This document shows positions 1 to 9,281 of a stretch of 64,000 nucleotides of DNA, in pieces (position 1 is the stretch's first letter; each line of letters starts with the position of its first letter). The stretch is from contig NTLF01000014.1 in assembly GCA_002631855.1 (NCBI GenBank), positions 233,951 through 297,950 of the forward strand, given 5' to 3'. The DNA is from Zunongwangia sp. ESRF-bin46. Its GTDB lineage: Bacteria > Bacteroidota > Bacteroidia > Flavobacteriales > Flavobacteriaceae. The translations under genes and the position numbers were made by a program. Under the pieces are notes generated by a model. It saw only the letters and a program-made list of their open reading frames with translations. It did not search any database and was not told the origin of the DNA.

Positions 1-454
1 CAAACTTATGAACTAACTCGCCATAGTAACGAAATGAATCATCAGGATTAGATTCAACATATTTGTGTACCATCTCTGGAACCCAAAAGTCGTAAAAGTG
101 TAACCCTAAGAATGCTAAGATCACAGCTCCTGAAATAATCATATTCCGAGATGCCCACGAAGAGTTGGTGTTTCCTTTATAGGACTTGTAGCTTATCTTT
201 CGAGCTTTATTGTTTTTAAGTTCTAAAATAATCCCCATTACAAAGTGAAATACAACCCCAAAAATCAATACGGGCTGTAAAATAAATTGTACTAACGGGT
301 TTGTTCCCATAAAATGAGACCAGCTGTTAAACGTTTCTTCCGAAAAAACTGAAGAAAAGTTGATTGTAAAGTGTTGTGCAAGAAAAAATACAAGAAATAG
401 ACCTGAAAGGGCCATCGCCACTTTTTTGGCGATCGAAGCGGATAATATTCCCAT
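1..454 (-). CDS. sdhC: succinate dehydrogenase cytochrome b subunit (partial, 5' part)
   Basis: This is the membrane anchor of complex II (succinate:quinone oxidoreductase), which binds heme b and passes electrons from succinate to the quinone pool. About 151 codons are visible from the ATG at 454 to the window edge, so the C-terminus is missing. The protein starts MGILSASIAKKVAMALSG, then has a hydrophobic helix with a His (FFLAQHFTINF), followed by helices around 'QPVLIFGVVFHFVMGI' and 'NMIISGAVILAFLGLHFYDFW'. The regularly placed His residues in the helices fit heme ligation in the b558 family of Bacteroidota, which has five helices and about 220 residues. The flavoprotein and iron-sulfur genes would be expected beyond the left edge. 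A strong promoter lies just upstream. Family assignment is by resemblance. Confidence 0.85.
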   Translation of the reverse strand, partial: MGILSASIAKKVAMALSGLFLVFFLAQHFTINFSSVFSEETFNSWSHFMGTNPLVQFILQPVLIFGVVFHFVMGIILELKNNKARKISYKSYKGNTNSSWASRNMIISGAVILAFLGLHFYDFWVPEMVHKYVESNPDDSFRYYGELVHKF

Positions 455-484
455 TATTGGTTAATTTTCAAAAATTAAGGTAGA

Positions 485-514
485 CAAAAATACCACTGAA
501 AAACCTATCAGCAA
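485..514 (-). promoter_or_regulatory. Bacteroidota-type promoter of the sdh operon
   Basis: On the minus strand a -33 box TTTTTG (TTG at 514-512) is followed after 19 bases by TATTTTTG (492-485), which fits the TAnnTTTG -7 consensus of Bacteroidota. The sdhC ATG lies about 30 bases downstream. This is one of the few promoters in the window with both boxes at good spacing. Confidence 0.65.
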
Positions 515-564
515 AAAGTATCAATTGTTTTCCTGTTTATTTAGAACTATTTTAAATACAAAGC

Positions 565-3405
565 TTACTTAATCTCAAACGCCTGTGTGGATTTATTCCC
601 ATTTTTAGTTACAATCACTTTAAAAATACCATTTGGCAAATAAAATTTACCATTATCAGCTTTTTTCACTTTAGCATCGGTTTTATCAAATACTTTTTTT
701 CCTTTTTCTGAAACTGTAACATCATAATTAAAAATATTCACTCCTTTTACAGCATCAGTTGTAAGTTTCTGCACCTCGCTTCCATCTTCAGTTTCAACAG
801 TAATGATTGCTTTTCCTTCAGAAGGGCTATAAAACTGAAGCGTTACTGAAGGTTCTATTACATCATACCACTCTCCATATTTACTTCCCCAACGACGAGA
901 TGCTCGAATAGGTTCAATTTCCGCGAGAATTAAATCGCTCATTTTTTCAGCATTCATTTGCTGAAGCAAAGTAACATCAGCTAAATAGAAAGAGCGACCG
1001 TGTGTTCCTAAAATTAAATCCTTTTCACGTTCTTGAATCACCAAATCGTGAACCGCCACACTTGGTAAACCTTCTGAAAATGCTTCCCAAGAATCTCCTT
1101 TATTAAAGGAAACATAGGCTCCATTATCAGTACCTATATATAATACATTTTCATTTTCAGGATCTTCCTTAATTACATTTACAGGGGATGCTGGTAAATT
1201 ACTACTAATATCTTTCCACGTTTGTCCGTAGTTTTCACTTACATATGCGTAGGTTTTGAAATCGTCCCAGCGATAGCCATTCAACGTAACATAAACCCGT
1301 TCTTTTTTATGTTTTGAAGCAATTACTCTACTCACCCACAAATCTTTTGAAAATGATTTTGAAACATCCATCCAATTACCACCTGCGTTTTTTGAAATAT
1401 GTAACACGCCATCATCGCTTCCAGCATATAACAACCCAAATGTAAAAGGTGACTCACTAATGCTTGTCAACGTTCCGTAAGCAACATTTCCTGGCTTTCC
1501 TCCTTTGGTAAGATCACCTGAAATTGCTTCCCAATTGTCACCTTGATTCATACTTCGCATTAATTTATTTCCACCCAAATAAAGAATATCCTGATTGTGC
1601 GGGCTTAATAAAATAGGCGTTTGCCAATTAAAGCGATAAGGGCTTTCCCCTAATTCATGTTTCGGCTGAATGTACATTTGTTCTTCAGTTTCACGATTAA
1701 GTCTGAAATAATTTCCAAACTGAAAACCGGTATATACGATATTGCTATTTCGGTTGTCAATTTGAACGTGCATTCCGTCGCCGCCCATAATACTTTCATA
1801 TGGGTTTTGTCCAGATTGTTGCCAACCGTAGTCTATTTTGGCATTGTGCGGCCCTACCCATACACCATTATCCTGTAAGCCGCCATACACATTATAAGGC
1901 TCCTCATTATCAACATTCACAGTATAAAACTGCCCAACCGCTGGGGCATTGTTTTTAATCCACGTTTTACCATCATCGTAGCTAATATTAACACCACCGT
2001 CGTTCCCATCAATTAAATGGCCCGGTTTTTTAGGGTTAATCCATAAAGCGTGGTGATCTGCGTGTACGTTTTCTGCACTGATGGATTCGAAGGTTTTCCC
2101 ACCGTCAGCCGATTTTAAAATAGGCACACCATAAATGTAAATTTTATCTGAATTTGAAGGGTCTACATGTATTTTTCCGAAGTAATATCCGTACGAATAG
2201 TACAAATCATTAATATAGCCTTCGTGCGTTTTTTTCCAGCTTTTTCCACCGTTTGTACTTTTATATACCTCAGCACCAATAACTGGAGTGTCAAACAATT
2301 GCGTATTAGCATCTTCTAAATATTTAGCAAGATCAGCAGGTTTTACGCTTCCACTACGCACCATGTTTTTTACGTTTTCGGCTTTATATTTTTCTTGAAA
2401 ACCGTTAGCGCGTAAAAACTTTTTTAGCTTATCATTGTCCAACGCCAAGAATTCTGAAGCACTCATTTCTTTGAATACGTCTTTGGTTAAAGCATCGCTA
2501 TCAGTATCCATTTTTTCTTTTTTGCGATGATCCTGATTGTCGATAATGGCATACACTGTGTTCTCATCGACAACTGCTAAACCTATACGTCCGGCGCCAT
2601 CACCCGTTGGAAAACCGCTTCCGGAAACAGACATTTTTTTCCAAGTATCGCCTCCATCAGTACTTTTATAAATTGCACTCCCTTCACCGCTTCCGGTAAA
2701 ATTCCACGCTTTTCGGTCTTTTTCCCAAGAAGAAGCATAGATTAAGTCGAAGTTGTTAGGATCGCGGTCCATTTCGATAATCCCGCTTTCGTTATTTACA
2801 AACAAGGTTTTGTTCCAGGTTTTACCACCATCTACGGTTTTATACACCCCACGTTCTTCATTGGTAGAATATAAATGCCCAACAGCACTTACCACTACCT
2901 CATCAGTATTTACAGGGTTGATTAATATTTTGCTAATATGATGACTGTCTTTCAGCCCCATATTTTGCCACGTTTTGCCTTTATCGGTAGATTTCAGTAA
3001 GCCAATTCCAGCATACGACGATCGGGAAGCGTTCACTTCGCCAGTTCCTACCCAAATGGTTCCGGTTTTCCAGTCAACGGCTAAACTCCCTACGTTTTGG
3101 GTTAGAGTATTGTCTATAACTGGCGTAAAGGAAGTACCATTATTATTGGTATACCAAACACCGCCGCTGGCATAGCCTGCGTAAAATTCAATTGGATTAT
3201 TGGGGTTTACGGCAAAATCTACAATACGCCCACTCATTACTGTTGGACCAATATTTTTGAAAGGAAGGTTTTTAACCAGTGAATTTTGCGAAAGTTGCTC
3301 CTTCTGTTGTAATGCTTTTTCTAATTCGGCTTTTGAAGTTGCCGGTTGTTGAGAAAATGCCGAAATAAAAAAGAAAGAGAATAAAAAAAGTAAGGATTGC
3401 TTCAT
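565..3405 (-). CDS. secreted sortilin/Vps10-like Asp-box (BNR) propeller protein
   Basis: A 946-residue exported protein with a signal peptide (SLLFLFSFFFISAFSQQ). It carries about ten Asp-box motifs of the type S-x-D-x-G-x-T-W (for example KSTDKGKTW, KTVDGGKTW, KSTDGGDTW, ISYDDGKTW, VSENYGQTW) spread over residues 140-790, which indicates one or two beta-propellers. Proteins of this shape are usually annotated as glycosyl hydrolase, sortilin or 'WD40/YVTN/BNR-like repeat protein'; I see no convincing catalytic residues, so a hydrolase name is not justified. A charged, helix-rich insertion at about residues 295-375 interrupts the propeller between two blades. The C-terminal 110 residues look like an Ig/FlgD-like beta domain and not a T9SS sorting domain. 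It stands alone between sdhC and the divergent pepP. The substrate is unknown. Confidence 0.8.
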   Translation of the reverse strand: MKQSLLFLFSFFFISAFSQQPATSKAELEKALQQKEQLSQNSLVKNLPFKNIGPTVMSGRIVDFAVNPNNPIEFYAGYASGGVWYTNNNGTSFTPVIDNTLTQNVGSLAVDWKTGTIWVGTGEVNASRSSYAGIGLLKSTDKGKTWQNMGLKDSHHISKILINPVNTDEVVVSAVGHLYSTNEERGVYKTVDGGKTWNKTLFVNNESGIIEMDRDPNNFDLIYASSWEKDRKAWNFTGSGEGSAIYKSTDGGDTWKKMSVSGSGFPTGDGAGRIGLAVVDENTVYAIIDNQDHRKKEKMDTDSDALTKDVFKEMSASEFLALDNDKLKKFLRANGFQEKYKAENVKNMVRSGSVKPADLAKYLEDANTQLFDTPVIGAEVYKSTNGGKSWKKTHEGYINDLYYSYGYYFGKIHVDPSNSDKIYIYGVPILKSADGGKTFESISAENVHADHHALWINPKKPGHLIDGNDGGVNISYDDGKTWIKNNAPAVGQFYTVNVDNEEPYNVYGGLQDNGVWVGPHNAKIDYGWQQSGQNPYESIMGGDGMHVQIDNRNSNIVYTGFQFGNYFRLNRETEEQMYIQPKHELGESPYRFNWQTPILLSPHNQDILYLGGNKLMRSMNQGDNWEAISGDLTKGGKPGNVAYGTLTSISESPFTFGLLYAGSDDGVLHISKNAGGNWMDVSKSFSKDLWVSRVIASKHKKERVYVTLNGYRWDDFKTYAYVSENYGQTWKDISSNLPASPVNVIKEDPENENVLYIGTDNGAYVSFNKGDSWEAFSEGLPSVAVHDLVIQEREKDLILGTHGRSFYLADVTLLQQMNAEKMSDLILAEIEPIRASRRWGSKYGEWYDVIEPSVTLQFYSPSEGKAIITVETEDGSEVQKLTTDAVKGVNIFNYDVTVSEKGKKVFDKTDAKVKKADNGKFYLPNGIFKVIVTKNGNKSTQAFEIK

Positions 3406-3526
3406 TTGAAATGGTTTTAAGGGTTGAAATTACTGAAATGTCCCCGCTTTGGCAAAATTTTATTTTAGTATTAACAGCCTTTGCTTTTATTTCTATTAAT
3501 TTTGAAAAAATTCAGAAAAAAACACA

Positions 3527-4819
3527 ATGAAGTATCATCCAATTGACAGCAACTTATTTGTAAAAAACCGTAAAAATTTTATGGCCCAGATGAAGCCAAA
3601 AAGCCTTGCGGTATTTAATAGTAATGACATTTACCCCATTGGTGCAGACAGCACGATGCCGTTTCAACAATCTCGCGATTTATTTTACCTGAGTGGTGTA
3701 GATCAAGATAAAAGTATGTTATTATTATTTCCCGATGCTGTAGAAGAAAAACACCGTGAAATTTTATTTTTAACTGAAACCAACGACCATATTGCCGTTT
3801 GGGAAGGTGAAAAACTAACCAAAGAAAAAGCAACCGAAACAACTGGCGTAAAAACTGTGTATTGGCTAAAAGAATTTGATAAAATTTTCTTTGAATTAAT
3901 GACCCAAGCCGACACCATATACTTCAACACTAATGAGCATTACCGCGCGAATGTTGAAACCGAAACCCGTGAAGACCGTTTTATTAAAAAAACAAAAGCA
4001 CAGTTTCCGGCGCATAGCTGGGCAAAGAGCAATCCAATTTTACAACGGTTGCGTTCTGTAAAAGACCCGATCGAATTGGATATTATGCAACAAGCGTGTA
4101 ACATCACTGAGAAAGGCTTTAGAAGAATTTTAGATTTTGTAAAACCTGGTGTTTGGGAATTTGAAATTGAAGCCGAGCTTATGCACGAGTTTTTAAGCAA
4201 CCGATCACGTGGTTTTGCCTATACCCCAATCGTTGCTAGCGGTAAAAATGCATGTGTATTACATTATGTTGAAAACAATCAGCAATGTAAAGACGGCGAA
4301 TTAATACTATTAGATGTAGGTGCTGAGTATGCTAATTACAGTAGTGATATGTCTAGAACGATTCCGGTGAGTGGAAAATTCACTAAAAGACAAAAAGAAG
4401 TGTACAACGCTGTAAACCGTGTAAAGAACGATGCGACAAAAATGCTCGTGCCTGGAACGCTTTGGAAAGAATACCACGAAGAAGTTGGAAAATTAATGAC
4501 TTCAGAATTACTTGGATTGGGAATTCTTGACAAAGCTGATGTGAAAAACGAAGACCCAGACTGGCCTGCCTACAAAAAATACTTTATGCACGGTACCAGC
4601 CACCACATTGGTCTGGATACACACGATTACGGAATTCTGTGGGAGCCGATGCAAGCAAACCAAGTGTTTACTGTAGAGCCAGGAATTTATTTACCAGATG
4701 AAGGTTTTGGTATTCGATTGGAAGACGATGTGGTAATTCAGGAAAATGGGGAGCCTCATAACTTGATGCGCAACATCCCGATTGAAGCAGATGAGATTGA
4801 AGAAATCATGAACAAATAA
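3527..4819 (+). CDS. pepP: aminopeptidase P family (Xaa-Pro aminopeptidase, M24B)
   Basis: A 430-residue cytoplasmic metallopeptidase that removes an N-terminal residue in front of proline. The N-terminal non-catalytic domain covers about residues 1-165, followed by the pita-bread M24 domain. All five di-metal ligands are present in order: D263 and D274 (LDVGAEYANYSSDMSRT), H359 (HGTSHHIGLD), E384 (VEPGIY) and E399 (IRLEDD). The length matches the E. coli PepP class. There is no signal peptide. A TAATTTTG sequence at 3497-3504 resembles the -7 box, and a clear terminator follows at 4846-4880, so the gene appears to be transcribed alone, divergently from the propeller gene. Confidence 0.93.
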   Translation: MKYHPIDSNLFVKNRKNFMAQMKPKSLAVFNSNDIYPIGADSTMPFQQSRDLFYLSGVDQDKSMLLLFPDAVEEKHREILFLTETNDHIAVWEGEKLTKEKATETTGVKTVYWLKEFDKIFFELMTQADTIYFNTNEHYRANVETETREDRFIKKTKAQFPAHSWAKSNPILQRLRSVKDPIELDIMQQACNITEKGFRRILDFVKPGVWEFEIEAELMHEFLSNRSRGFAYTPIVASGKNACVLHYVENNQQCKDGELILLDVGAEYANYSSDMSRTIPVSGKFTKRQKEVYNAVNRVKNDATKMLVPGTLWKEYHEEVGKLMTSELLGLGILDKADVKNEDPDWPAYKKYFMHGTSHHIGLDTHDYGILWEPMQANQVFTVEPGIYLPDEGFGIRLEDDVVIQENGEPHNLMRNIPIEADEIEEIMNK

Positions 4820-4845
4820 ACGTTTTAGACGTTTTTAGATATATT

Positions 4846-4880
4846 CCGGTATAGAAATTAATCACTATGCCGGTTTTTTT
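4846..4880 (+). terminator. rho-independent terminator after pepP
   Basis: The arms ccggtatag (4846-4854) and ctatgccgg (4865-4873) pair over nine bases with one G-T wobble, and seven T follow. It lies 26 bases after the pepP stop. An ATG at 4867 falls inside the 3' arm and is therefore unlikely to be a start codon. Confidence 0.8.
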
Positions 4881-4893
4881 ATACCATTATATA

Positions 4894-5664
4894 ATGACAC
4901 ATACCTTTAAAAACACTCCTATATATTATAATGTAACCGGAAGCGGTCCGGCAATGGTTTTATTGCATGGTTTTCTAGAAAGTTCAACTATTTGGAATGA
5001 ATACACCTCTCGCCTTTCTGAAAAACATACTGTCATTACTATAGACTTCCCTGGGCACGGAAAAAGCGAAATCGTTTCTGAAACACATAGTATGCAACTT
5101 ATGGCCGAAATCGTGAAAAGTGTTTTAAATGAATTAAATATTGAATCTGCAATTCTTATTGGTCATTCTATGGGCGGCTATGTAGCGTTAGCTTATACTG
5201 AATTGTTTCCGGATGAAGTTGAAAAGTTAATTTTATTGAATTCTACACCTACAGCAGATTCTGAAGAACGTAAGCAAAACCGAAGACGCGCTTTAAAAGT
5301 ACTGGATCATAATGCAGAAGCTTTTATAAGTATGGCAATTATGAATCTATTTTCTGAAAATTCAAAAAAGAAATTTACTTCAGAAATTGAAGCATTAAAA
5401 AAAGAAGCACTTCAGTTTCCAGTAGCTGGTATACAAGCAGCCATTCGCGGGATGATTGATCGTAAAGACCGAACCGACGTGTTAGCAAATTTTGATAAAG
5501 AAAAAGTAATGGTTTGCGGTAATGAAGACCCAATTATGTCTATTTCAGATTCAAAAAAAAATTCAGAAAAAACAAATACCCAACTAATCCAGCTAGAAGG
5601 AGGACATATGAGTTGGTTGGAAAACACCGATGAAATACATAAAATATTGCATTTCATCGAATAA
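4894..5664 (+). CDS. alpha/beta hydrolase
   Basis: A 256-residue cytoplasmic alpha/beta-hydrolase fold protein. The oxyanion-hole motif HGFLES lies near residue 25, the nucleophile elbow GHSMGG places the catalytic serine at S92, and GGHMSW near the C-terminus supplies the catalytic histidine (about H238); an Asp in 'CGNEDPIMS' is the likely acid. The substrate cannot be told; MhpC/BioH-like esterases and lactonases share this layout. An in-frame ATG 27 bases upstream (4867) lies in the stem of the preceding terminator and would add a poorly conserved-looking MPVFLYHYI, so the ATG at 4894 is preferred. Confidence 0.85.
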   Translation: MTHTFKNTPIYYNVTGSGPAMVLLHGFLESSTIWNEYTSRLSEKHTVITIDFPGHGKSEIVSETHSMQLMAEIVKSVLNELNIESAILIGHSMGGYVALAYTELFPDEVEKLILLNSTPTADSEERKQNRRRALKVLDHNAEAFISMAIMNLFSENSKKKFTSEIEALKKEALQFPVAGIQAAIRGMIDRKDRTDVLANFDKEKVMVCGNEDPIMSISDSKKNSEKTNTQLIQLEGGHMSWLENTDEIHKILHFIE

Positions 5665-5730
5665 ATTTGCGTTTTAACGTTTTTTTAAAACTTTTTTCTA
5701 TATTTATCACAACAAAAAAACGTAGAAAAT

Positions 5731-5973
5731 ATGAGCAATTCCTCTAAGTCATCATTTTCGGTAGGAAGTATCGTGTGCCAGACCATCGGTCATAAATACA
5801 CTGAAACACGAAAAATCACTAACCACATTCACGAATACAAATGCAAACACTGTGGTCGTGAAGTAACTGAAAACTCTACTGGTAAAATCGAACTACTTAC
5901 CAATAAAGTGAGACAGGTGAACAATAATGTAGCCGAGTTTTTTGAAAGAAAAAAAAGAAGAGTTACCGTTTAA
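5731..5973 (+). CDS. small zinc-ribbon-like protein
   Basis: An 80-residue protein that I cannot assign to a named family. It has a likely metal site made of C16, H21, possibly H32/H34, then C38-x2-C41 (CKHCG), followed by a charged helical tail ending in KKRRVTV. The spacing resembles short phage and host zinc-ribbon proteins of the DUF1660 kind, but this is only a resemblance. It is convergent with thiL, whose stop codon begins 3 bases downstream, with no room for a terminator between them. The basic tail would fit nucleic-acid or ribosome binding; that is inference. Confidence 0.6.
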   Translation: MSNSSKSSFSVGSIVCQTIGHKYTETRKITNHIHEYKCKHCGREVTENSTGKIELLTNKVRQVNNNVAEFFERKKRRVTV

Positions 5974-5975
5974 CT

Positions 5976-7031
5976 TTACTCATCTTCTTGCATTGAATTC
6001 CAGCCTCTTGCAACCAATGGAATTTTTGTATTAGCACGTGTTATTAAATGCATCCCTTCACTTTCTTGCGTCATATGGCCAATTACCGTTAAATGTGGGT
6101 TTCCTTTGATTTTTGGGAAATCATCAGTAGAAATAGTAAACAACAACTCATAATCTTCACCGCCACTTAAGGCAATTGTGGTGCTATCCATTTCAAACTC
6201 TTCACAAGTTGAAATAACTTGAGGATCTAACGGAATTTTATCTTCGTATAGATTACAGCCTACTTTCGAGTTTTTACAAATGTGTATCACTTCCGAAGAG
6301 AGTCCGTCGCTAATATCAATCATAGAGGTTGGTTTAACATCTAAATCTTTTAAAAGTGCAGAAATGCCCTGTCGTGCTTCAGGTTTTAATTGACGCTCAA
6401 TTATATACGTATATTTATCAAGATCGGGCTGCGATTTCGGGTTTACCTTAAATACTTGTTTTTCACGTTCTAAAACTTGAAGCCCAAGATAAGCAGCGCC
6501 CACATCACCTGTTAAAACCAACAAATCATTTTCTTTGGCTCCATTTCTATATACAACTTCTTCTTTATTTACTTGACCCAAAGCTGTAACACTTATAACC
6601 AATCCTGTTGTGGATGAAGTAGTGTCACCACCAACAACATCAACATTATAGATACTCGCAGCCGTTTCGATACCTGCATATAGTTCTTCCAAAGCCTCTA
6701 CTGGAAAGCGATTAGAAACAGCAATTGAAACAGTAATTTGTTTTGCTGTTGCGTTCATAGCATAAACATCGGACAGATTGACCACAACTGCTTTATACCC
6801 TAAATGTTTTAAAGGCATATAGCTCAAGTCAAAATGCACACCTTCAACTAGCATATCAGTAGTAACAACTATTTGATTGTTTTCTTCTGAAGAAATAACA
6901 GCTGCATCATCGCCAATTCCTTTAACCGTGGTTTCTTGCTTTATTTTAAAGTTTTTGGTTAAATGATCTATCAGCCCAAATTCCCCTAATTGTGAAATAC
7001 TTGTTTTTGAAGTGTCTTTGTTATCGAACAT
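5976..7031 (-). CDS. thiL: thiamine-monophosphate kinase
   Basis: A 351-residue ATP-dependent kinase that turns thiamine monophosphate into thiamine diphosphate, the last step of cofactor synthesis. It belongs to the PurM/ThiL fold. Characteristic motifs are visible: GIGDDAAVI near residue 40 (Mg/ATP site), VVGGDTTSS near residue 135, MIDISDGL near residue 240 and SGGEDYELLFT near 285. The length is usual for the family. It starts with MFDNKDTSKTSISQLGEFGL, close to the conserved N-terminal 'GE..LI..L' element. No other thiamine genes are nearby. A promoter-like sequence lies just upstream. Confidence 0.93.
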   Translation of the reverse strand: MFDNKDTSKTSISQLGEFGLIDHLTKNFKIKQETTVKGIGDDAAVISSEENNQIVVTTDMLVEGVHFDLSYMPLKHLGYKAVVVNLSDVYAMNATAKQITVSIAVSNRFPVEALEELYAGIETAASIYNVDVVGGDTTSSTTGLVISVTALGQVNKEEVVYRNGAKENDLLVLTGDVGAAYLGLQVLEREKQVFKVNPKSQPDLDKYTYIIERQLKPEARQGISALLKDLDVKPTSMIDISDGLSSEVIHICKNSKVGCNLYEDKIPLDPQVISTCEEFEMDSTTIALSGGEDYELLFTISTDDFPKIKGNPHLTVIGHMTQESEGMHLITRANTKIPLVARGWNSMQEDE

Positions 7032-7051
7032 ATACAGAAAGTTTTAAAGTG

Positions 7052-7078
7052 CAAAAATAAGGGTTAGGGTTTAAACAA
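7052..7078 (-). promoter_or_regulatory. promoter of thiL
   Basis: On the minus strand TATTTTTG (7059-7052) matches the TAnnTTTG -7 box, with a TTG (7078-7076) 16 bases upstream, slightly closer than the usual 17-23. The thiL ATG is 20 bases downstream of the -7 box. Confidence 0.5.
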
Positions 7079-7241
7079 GTTACCTTTAGCTTTAAAAACT
7101 CAGTATTGAGAATGAGTTAATTAACGGCTCTCTGTACAAATAATTTTTGTAGCTTCGCAACGCATTTTTATGACTATCTAATTAACTATACTCTTTTAAT
7201 GCAATATTCGTAACCGTATTACTCTTTTTAAGTCTTTATTC

Positions 7242-9158
7242 ATGAAAAAAATAGTACTTCTTTTCTCAATTTTTGGTTTCTTACAAATATATGCTCAAAC
7301 ACCCTGTGATAATGGAATGGCTGGACCATACCCATGTGATGGTATTGATTTACAATCCCATATTTCGTTAAATGAAATGAATGCAGGAAGCGGGAACGAC
7401 TCTTGGGGATGGACCGATCCTCAAGACGGAAAGGAATATGCCCTTATGGGATTGGATAACGGCACTGCGTTTATTGATATTTCAGACCCAATAAATCCTA
7501 TATATTTAGGAAAATTACCAACCCATACGTCATCAAGTAGTTGGCGAGATGTTAAAGTGTACAACAATTATGCTTTTGTAGTAAGTGAAGCTTCTGGTCA
7601 TGGAATGCAAGTCTTCGATTTAACCCGATTGCGAAACGTAGCCAATCCACCTGAAACGTTTACAGAAGATGCTCATTACGATGGATTTGGAAACGCTCAT
7701 AATTTAGTTATTAATGAAGAATCTGGGTATGCTTATGCTGTAGGTACTGGCACATTTAACGGTGGCCCCCATTTTGTGAATATACAAGACCCACTAAATC
7801 CTATTGGGGAAGGTGGTTATTCTATGGATTTTTATAGCCATGACGCACAAGTTATTACCTATAACGGACCAGACACAGACTATACAGGCAAGGAAATTTT
7901 AGTTGGCAGCAATGAAAATGAAGTTGTTATTGTTGATATTACTGATAAGTCAAACCCGCAAGGTATTTCAACCATAAGTTATTCTAATGTAGCATATACA
8001 CATCAAGGTTGGTTTACAGAAGATGAACGCTATTTTATAGTGGGTGATGAAATAGACGAAATAAATTTTGGTTTCAATACTCGTACATTAATATTTGATT
8101 TAAACGACCTTGACAACCCACAATTACATTTTGAGTATTCAGGGCCAACCTCAGCAACCGACCACAATGGATATGTATTGGGTCAAAAATATTACTTGGC
8201 AAATTATAGAGCTGGTTTACGTATTATAGATATAAGCGATATAGCAGGGGAAAATTTTGTTGAAGAAGCATTTTTTGACACCTATCCCAGTAATGATAAC
8301 GCTAGCACATCAAGTCTATGGAATGTATACCCTTATTTTGGGAGCGGAAATATAGTTTTGAGTGATATAAGTAATGGTTTCTTTTTGGTGAAATCATCGG
8401 CTTCAGATAACACAGATCCAGTTGCTGTTTGCCAAAACACGAGTGTATCTTTAGATTCAAATGGTGAAGTTATTATTGATCCTAATCTATTAGATGGAGG
8501 CTCGAGTGATGATAGTGGTTCTTTCATGTTATCAGTGAGTGAAAATACATTTACATGTTCAGATATTGGGAGTAATACTGTTACCCTAACTGTTACAGAC
8601 CCTTCAGGTAACACCGACACTTGTACTGCCATTATTACCGTTGAAGACACAACAATGCCCACAATAAGTTGTCCCGATGATACATCGGTTGGGTATAATT
8701 CTGGAGATGCTTTTTACACTTTACCTGATTATGTATTAAATGAAATGGTAGATTCTTCAGACAATTGTACCGAAAACCCAACTATTGTTCAAACTCCGGT
8801 TGCCGGAACAGAACTTATAGAAGGAACATATACAATAAGTTTTGAAGCTGAAGATAGTGAAGGGAATAGTCAAAATTGTTCCTTTCAGTTAACCGTTATG
8901 GAAGTGTTGTCTAATAACAACATAACTTTTGAAAATAGTATAAAAGTTTTCCCTGTGCCCGCTTTAAATGAAATAAACATTACTTCAAAAGACAAATCAA
9001 TAAAAGTTATTGAGATTTATGATCTAATGGGGAAAAAAGTGTTTGCAGAAAACAATATCAGCTCTAAAGAGAAAACTATAAACATCTCAAGCTTTTCAAA
9101 CGGAATGTATTTTTTATCTATCAATAATAAAGCAACTAAAAAAATCATAAAAAAATAG
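7242..9158 (+). CDS. choice-of-anchor B (LVIVD-repeat) protein with HYR-like module and T9SS sorting domain
   Basis: A 638-residue secreted protein. After a signal peptide (IVLLFSIFGFLQIYAQ), residues 18-385 form an LVIVD-type propeller domain of the 'choice-of-anchor B' family, marked by repeats such as AFIDISDPINPIYLGKLPT, MQVFDLTRLRNV and VVIVDITDKSNPQG. Residues about 390-550 form one or more Ig/HYR-like beta modules with paired Cys. The last 75 residues are a T9SS type A sorting domain (VFPVPALNEINIT ... ISSFSNGMYFLSI), so the protein should cross the outer membrane through type IX secretion. It is the first of five exported proteins on this strand, and the next gene is a close paralogue lacking the HYR module. 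The ligand is unknown. Confidence 0.85.
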   Translation: MKKIVLLFSIFGFLQIYAQTPCDNGMAGPYPCDGIDLQSHISLNEMNAGSGNDSWGWTDPQDGKEYALMGLDNGTAFIDISDPINPIYLGKLPTHTSSSSWRDVKVYNNYAFVVSEASGHGMQVFDLTRLRNVANPPETFTEDAHYDGFGNAHNLVINEESGYAYAVGTGTFNGGPHFVNIQDPLNPIGEGGYSMDFYSHDAQVITYNGPDTDYTGKEILVGSNENEVVIVDITDKSNPQGISTISYSNVAYTHQGWFTEDERYFIVGDEIDEINFGFNTRTLIFDLNDLDNPQLHFEYSGPTSATDHNGYVLGQKYYLANYRAGLRIIDISDIAGENFVEEAFFDTYPSNDNASTSSLWNVYPYFGSGNIVLSDISNGFFLVKSSASDNTDPVAVCQNTSVSLDSNGEVIIDPNLLDGGSSDDSGSFMLSVSENTFTCSDIGSNTVTLTVTDPSGNTDTCTAIITVEDTTMPTISCPDDTSVGYNSGDAFYTLPDYVLNEMVDSSDNCTENPTIVQTPVAGTELIEGTYTISFEAEDSEGNSQNCSFQLTVMEVLSNNNITFENSIKVFPVPALNEINITSKDKSIKVIEIYDLMGKKVFAENNISSKEKTINISSFSNGMYFLSINNKATKKIIKK

Positions 9159-9281
9159 GGGGTCTTGTAATGTAACGACACATAATAAGACATAATACCT
9201 TAGACAGCACACTAATTTTTAACCTTTTGCGTTAGGAAATAGAGCTTCAAACCCATACATTAACAATACTAAAAAAATCTA

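Noticed and set aside
1657..3175. Plus-strand open frames opposite the propeller gene (1657, 2753, 2975)
   Set aside because: They lie wholly within the long, motif-supported minus-strand gene, lack recognisable domains and start context, and are shadows of its codon use.
8333..8662. 109-codon minus-strand frame inside the first LVIVD gene
   Set aside because: It is antisense to a gene with clear domain structure and shows no protein features of its own.
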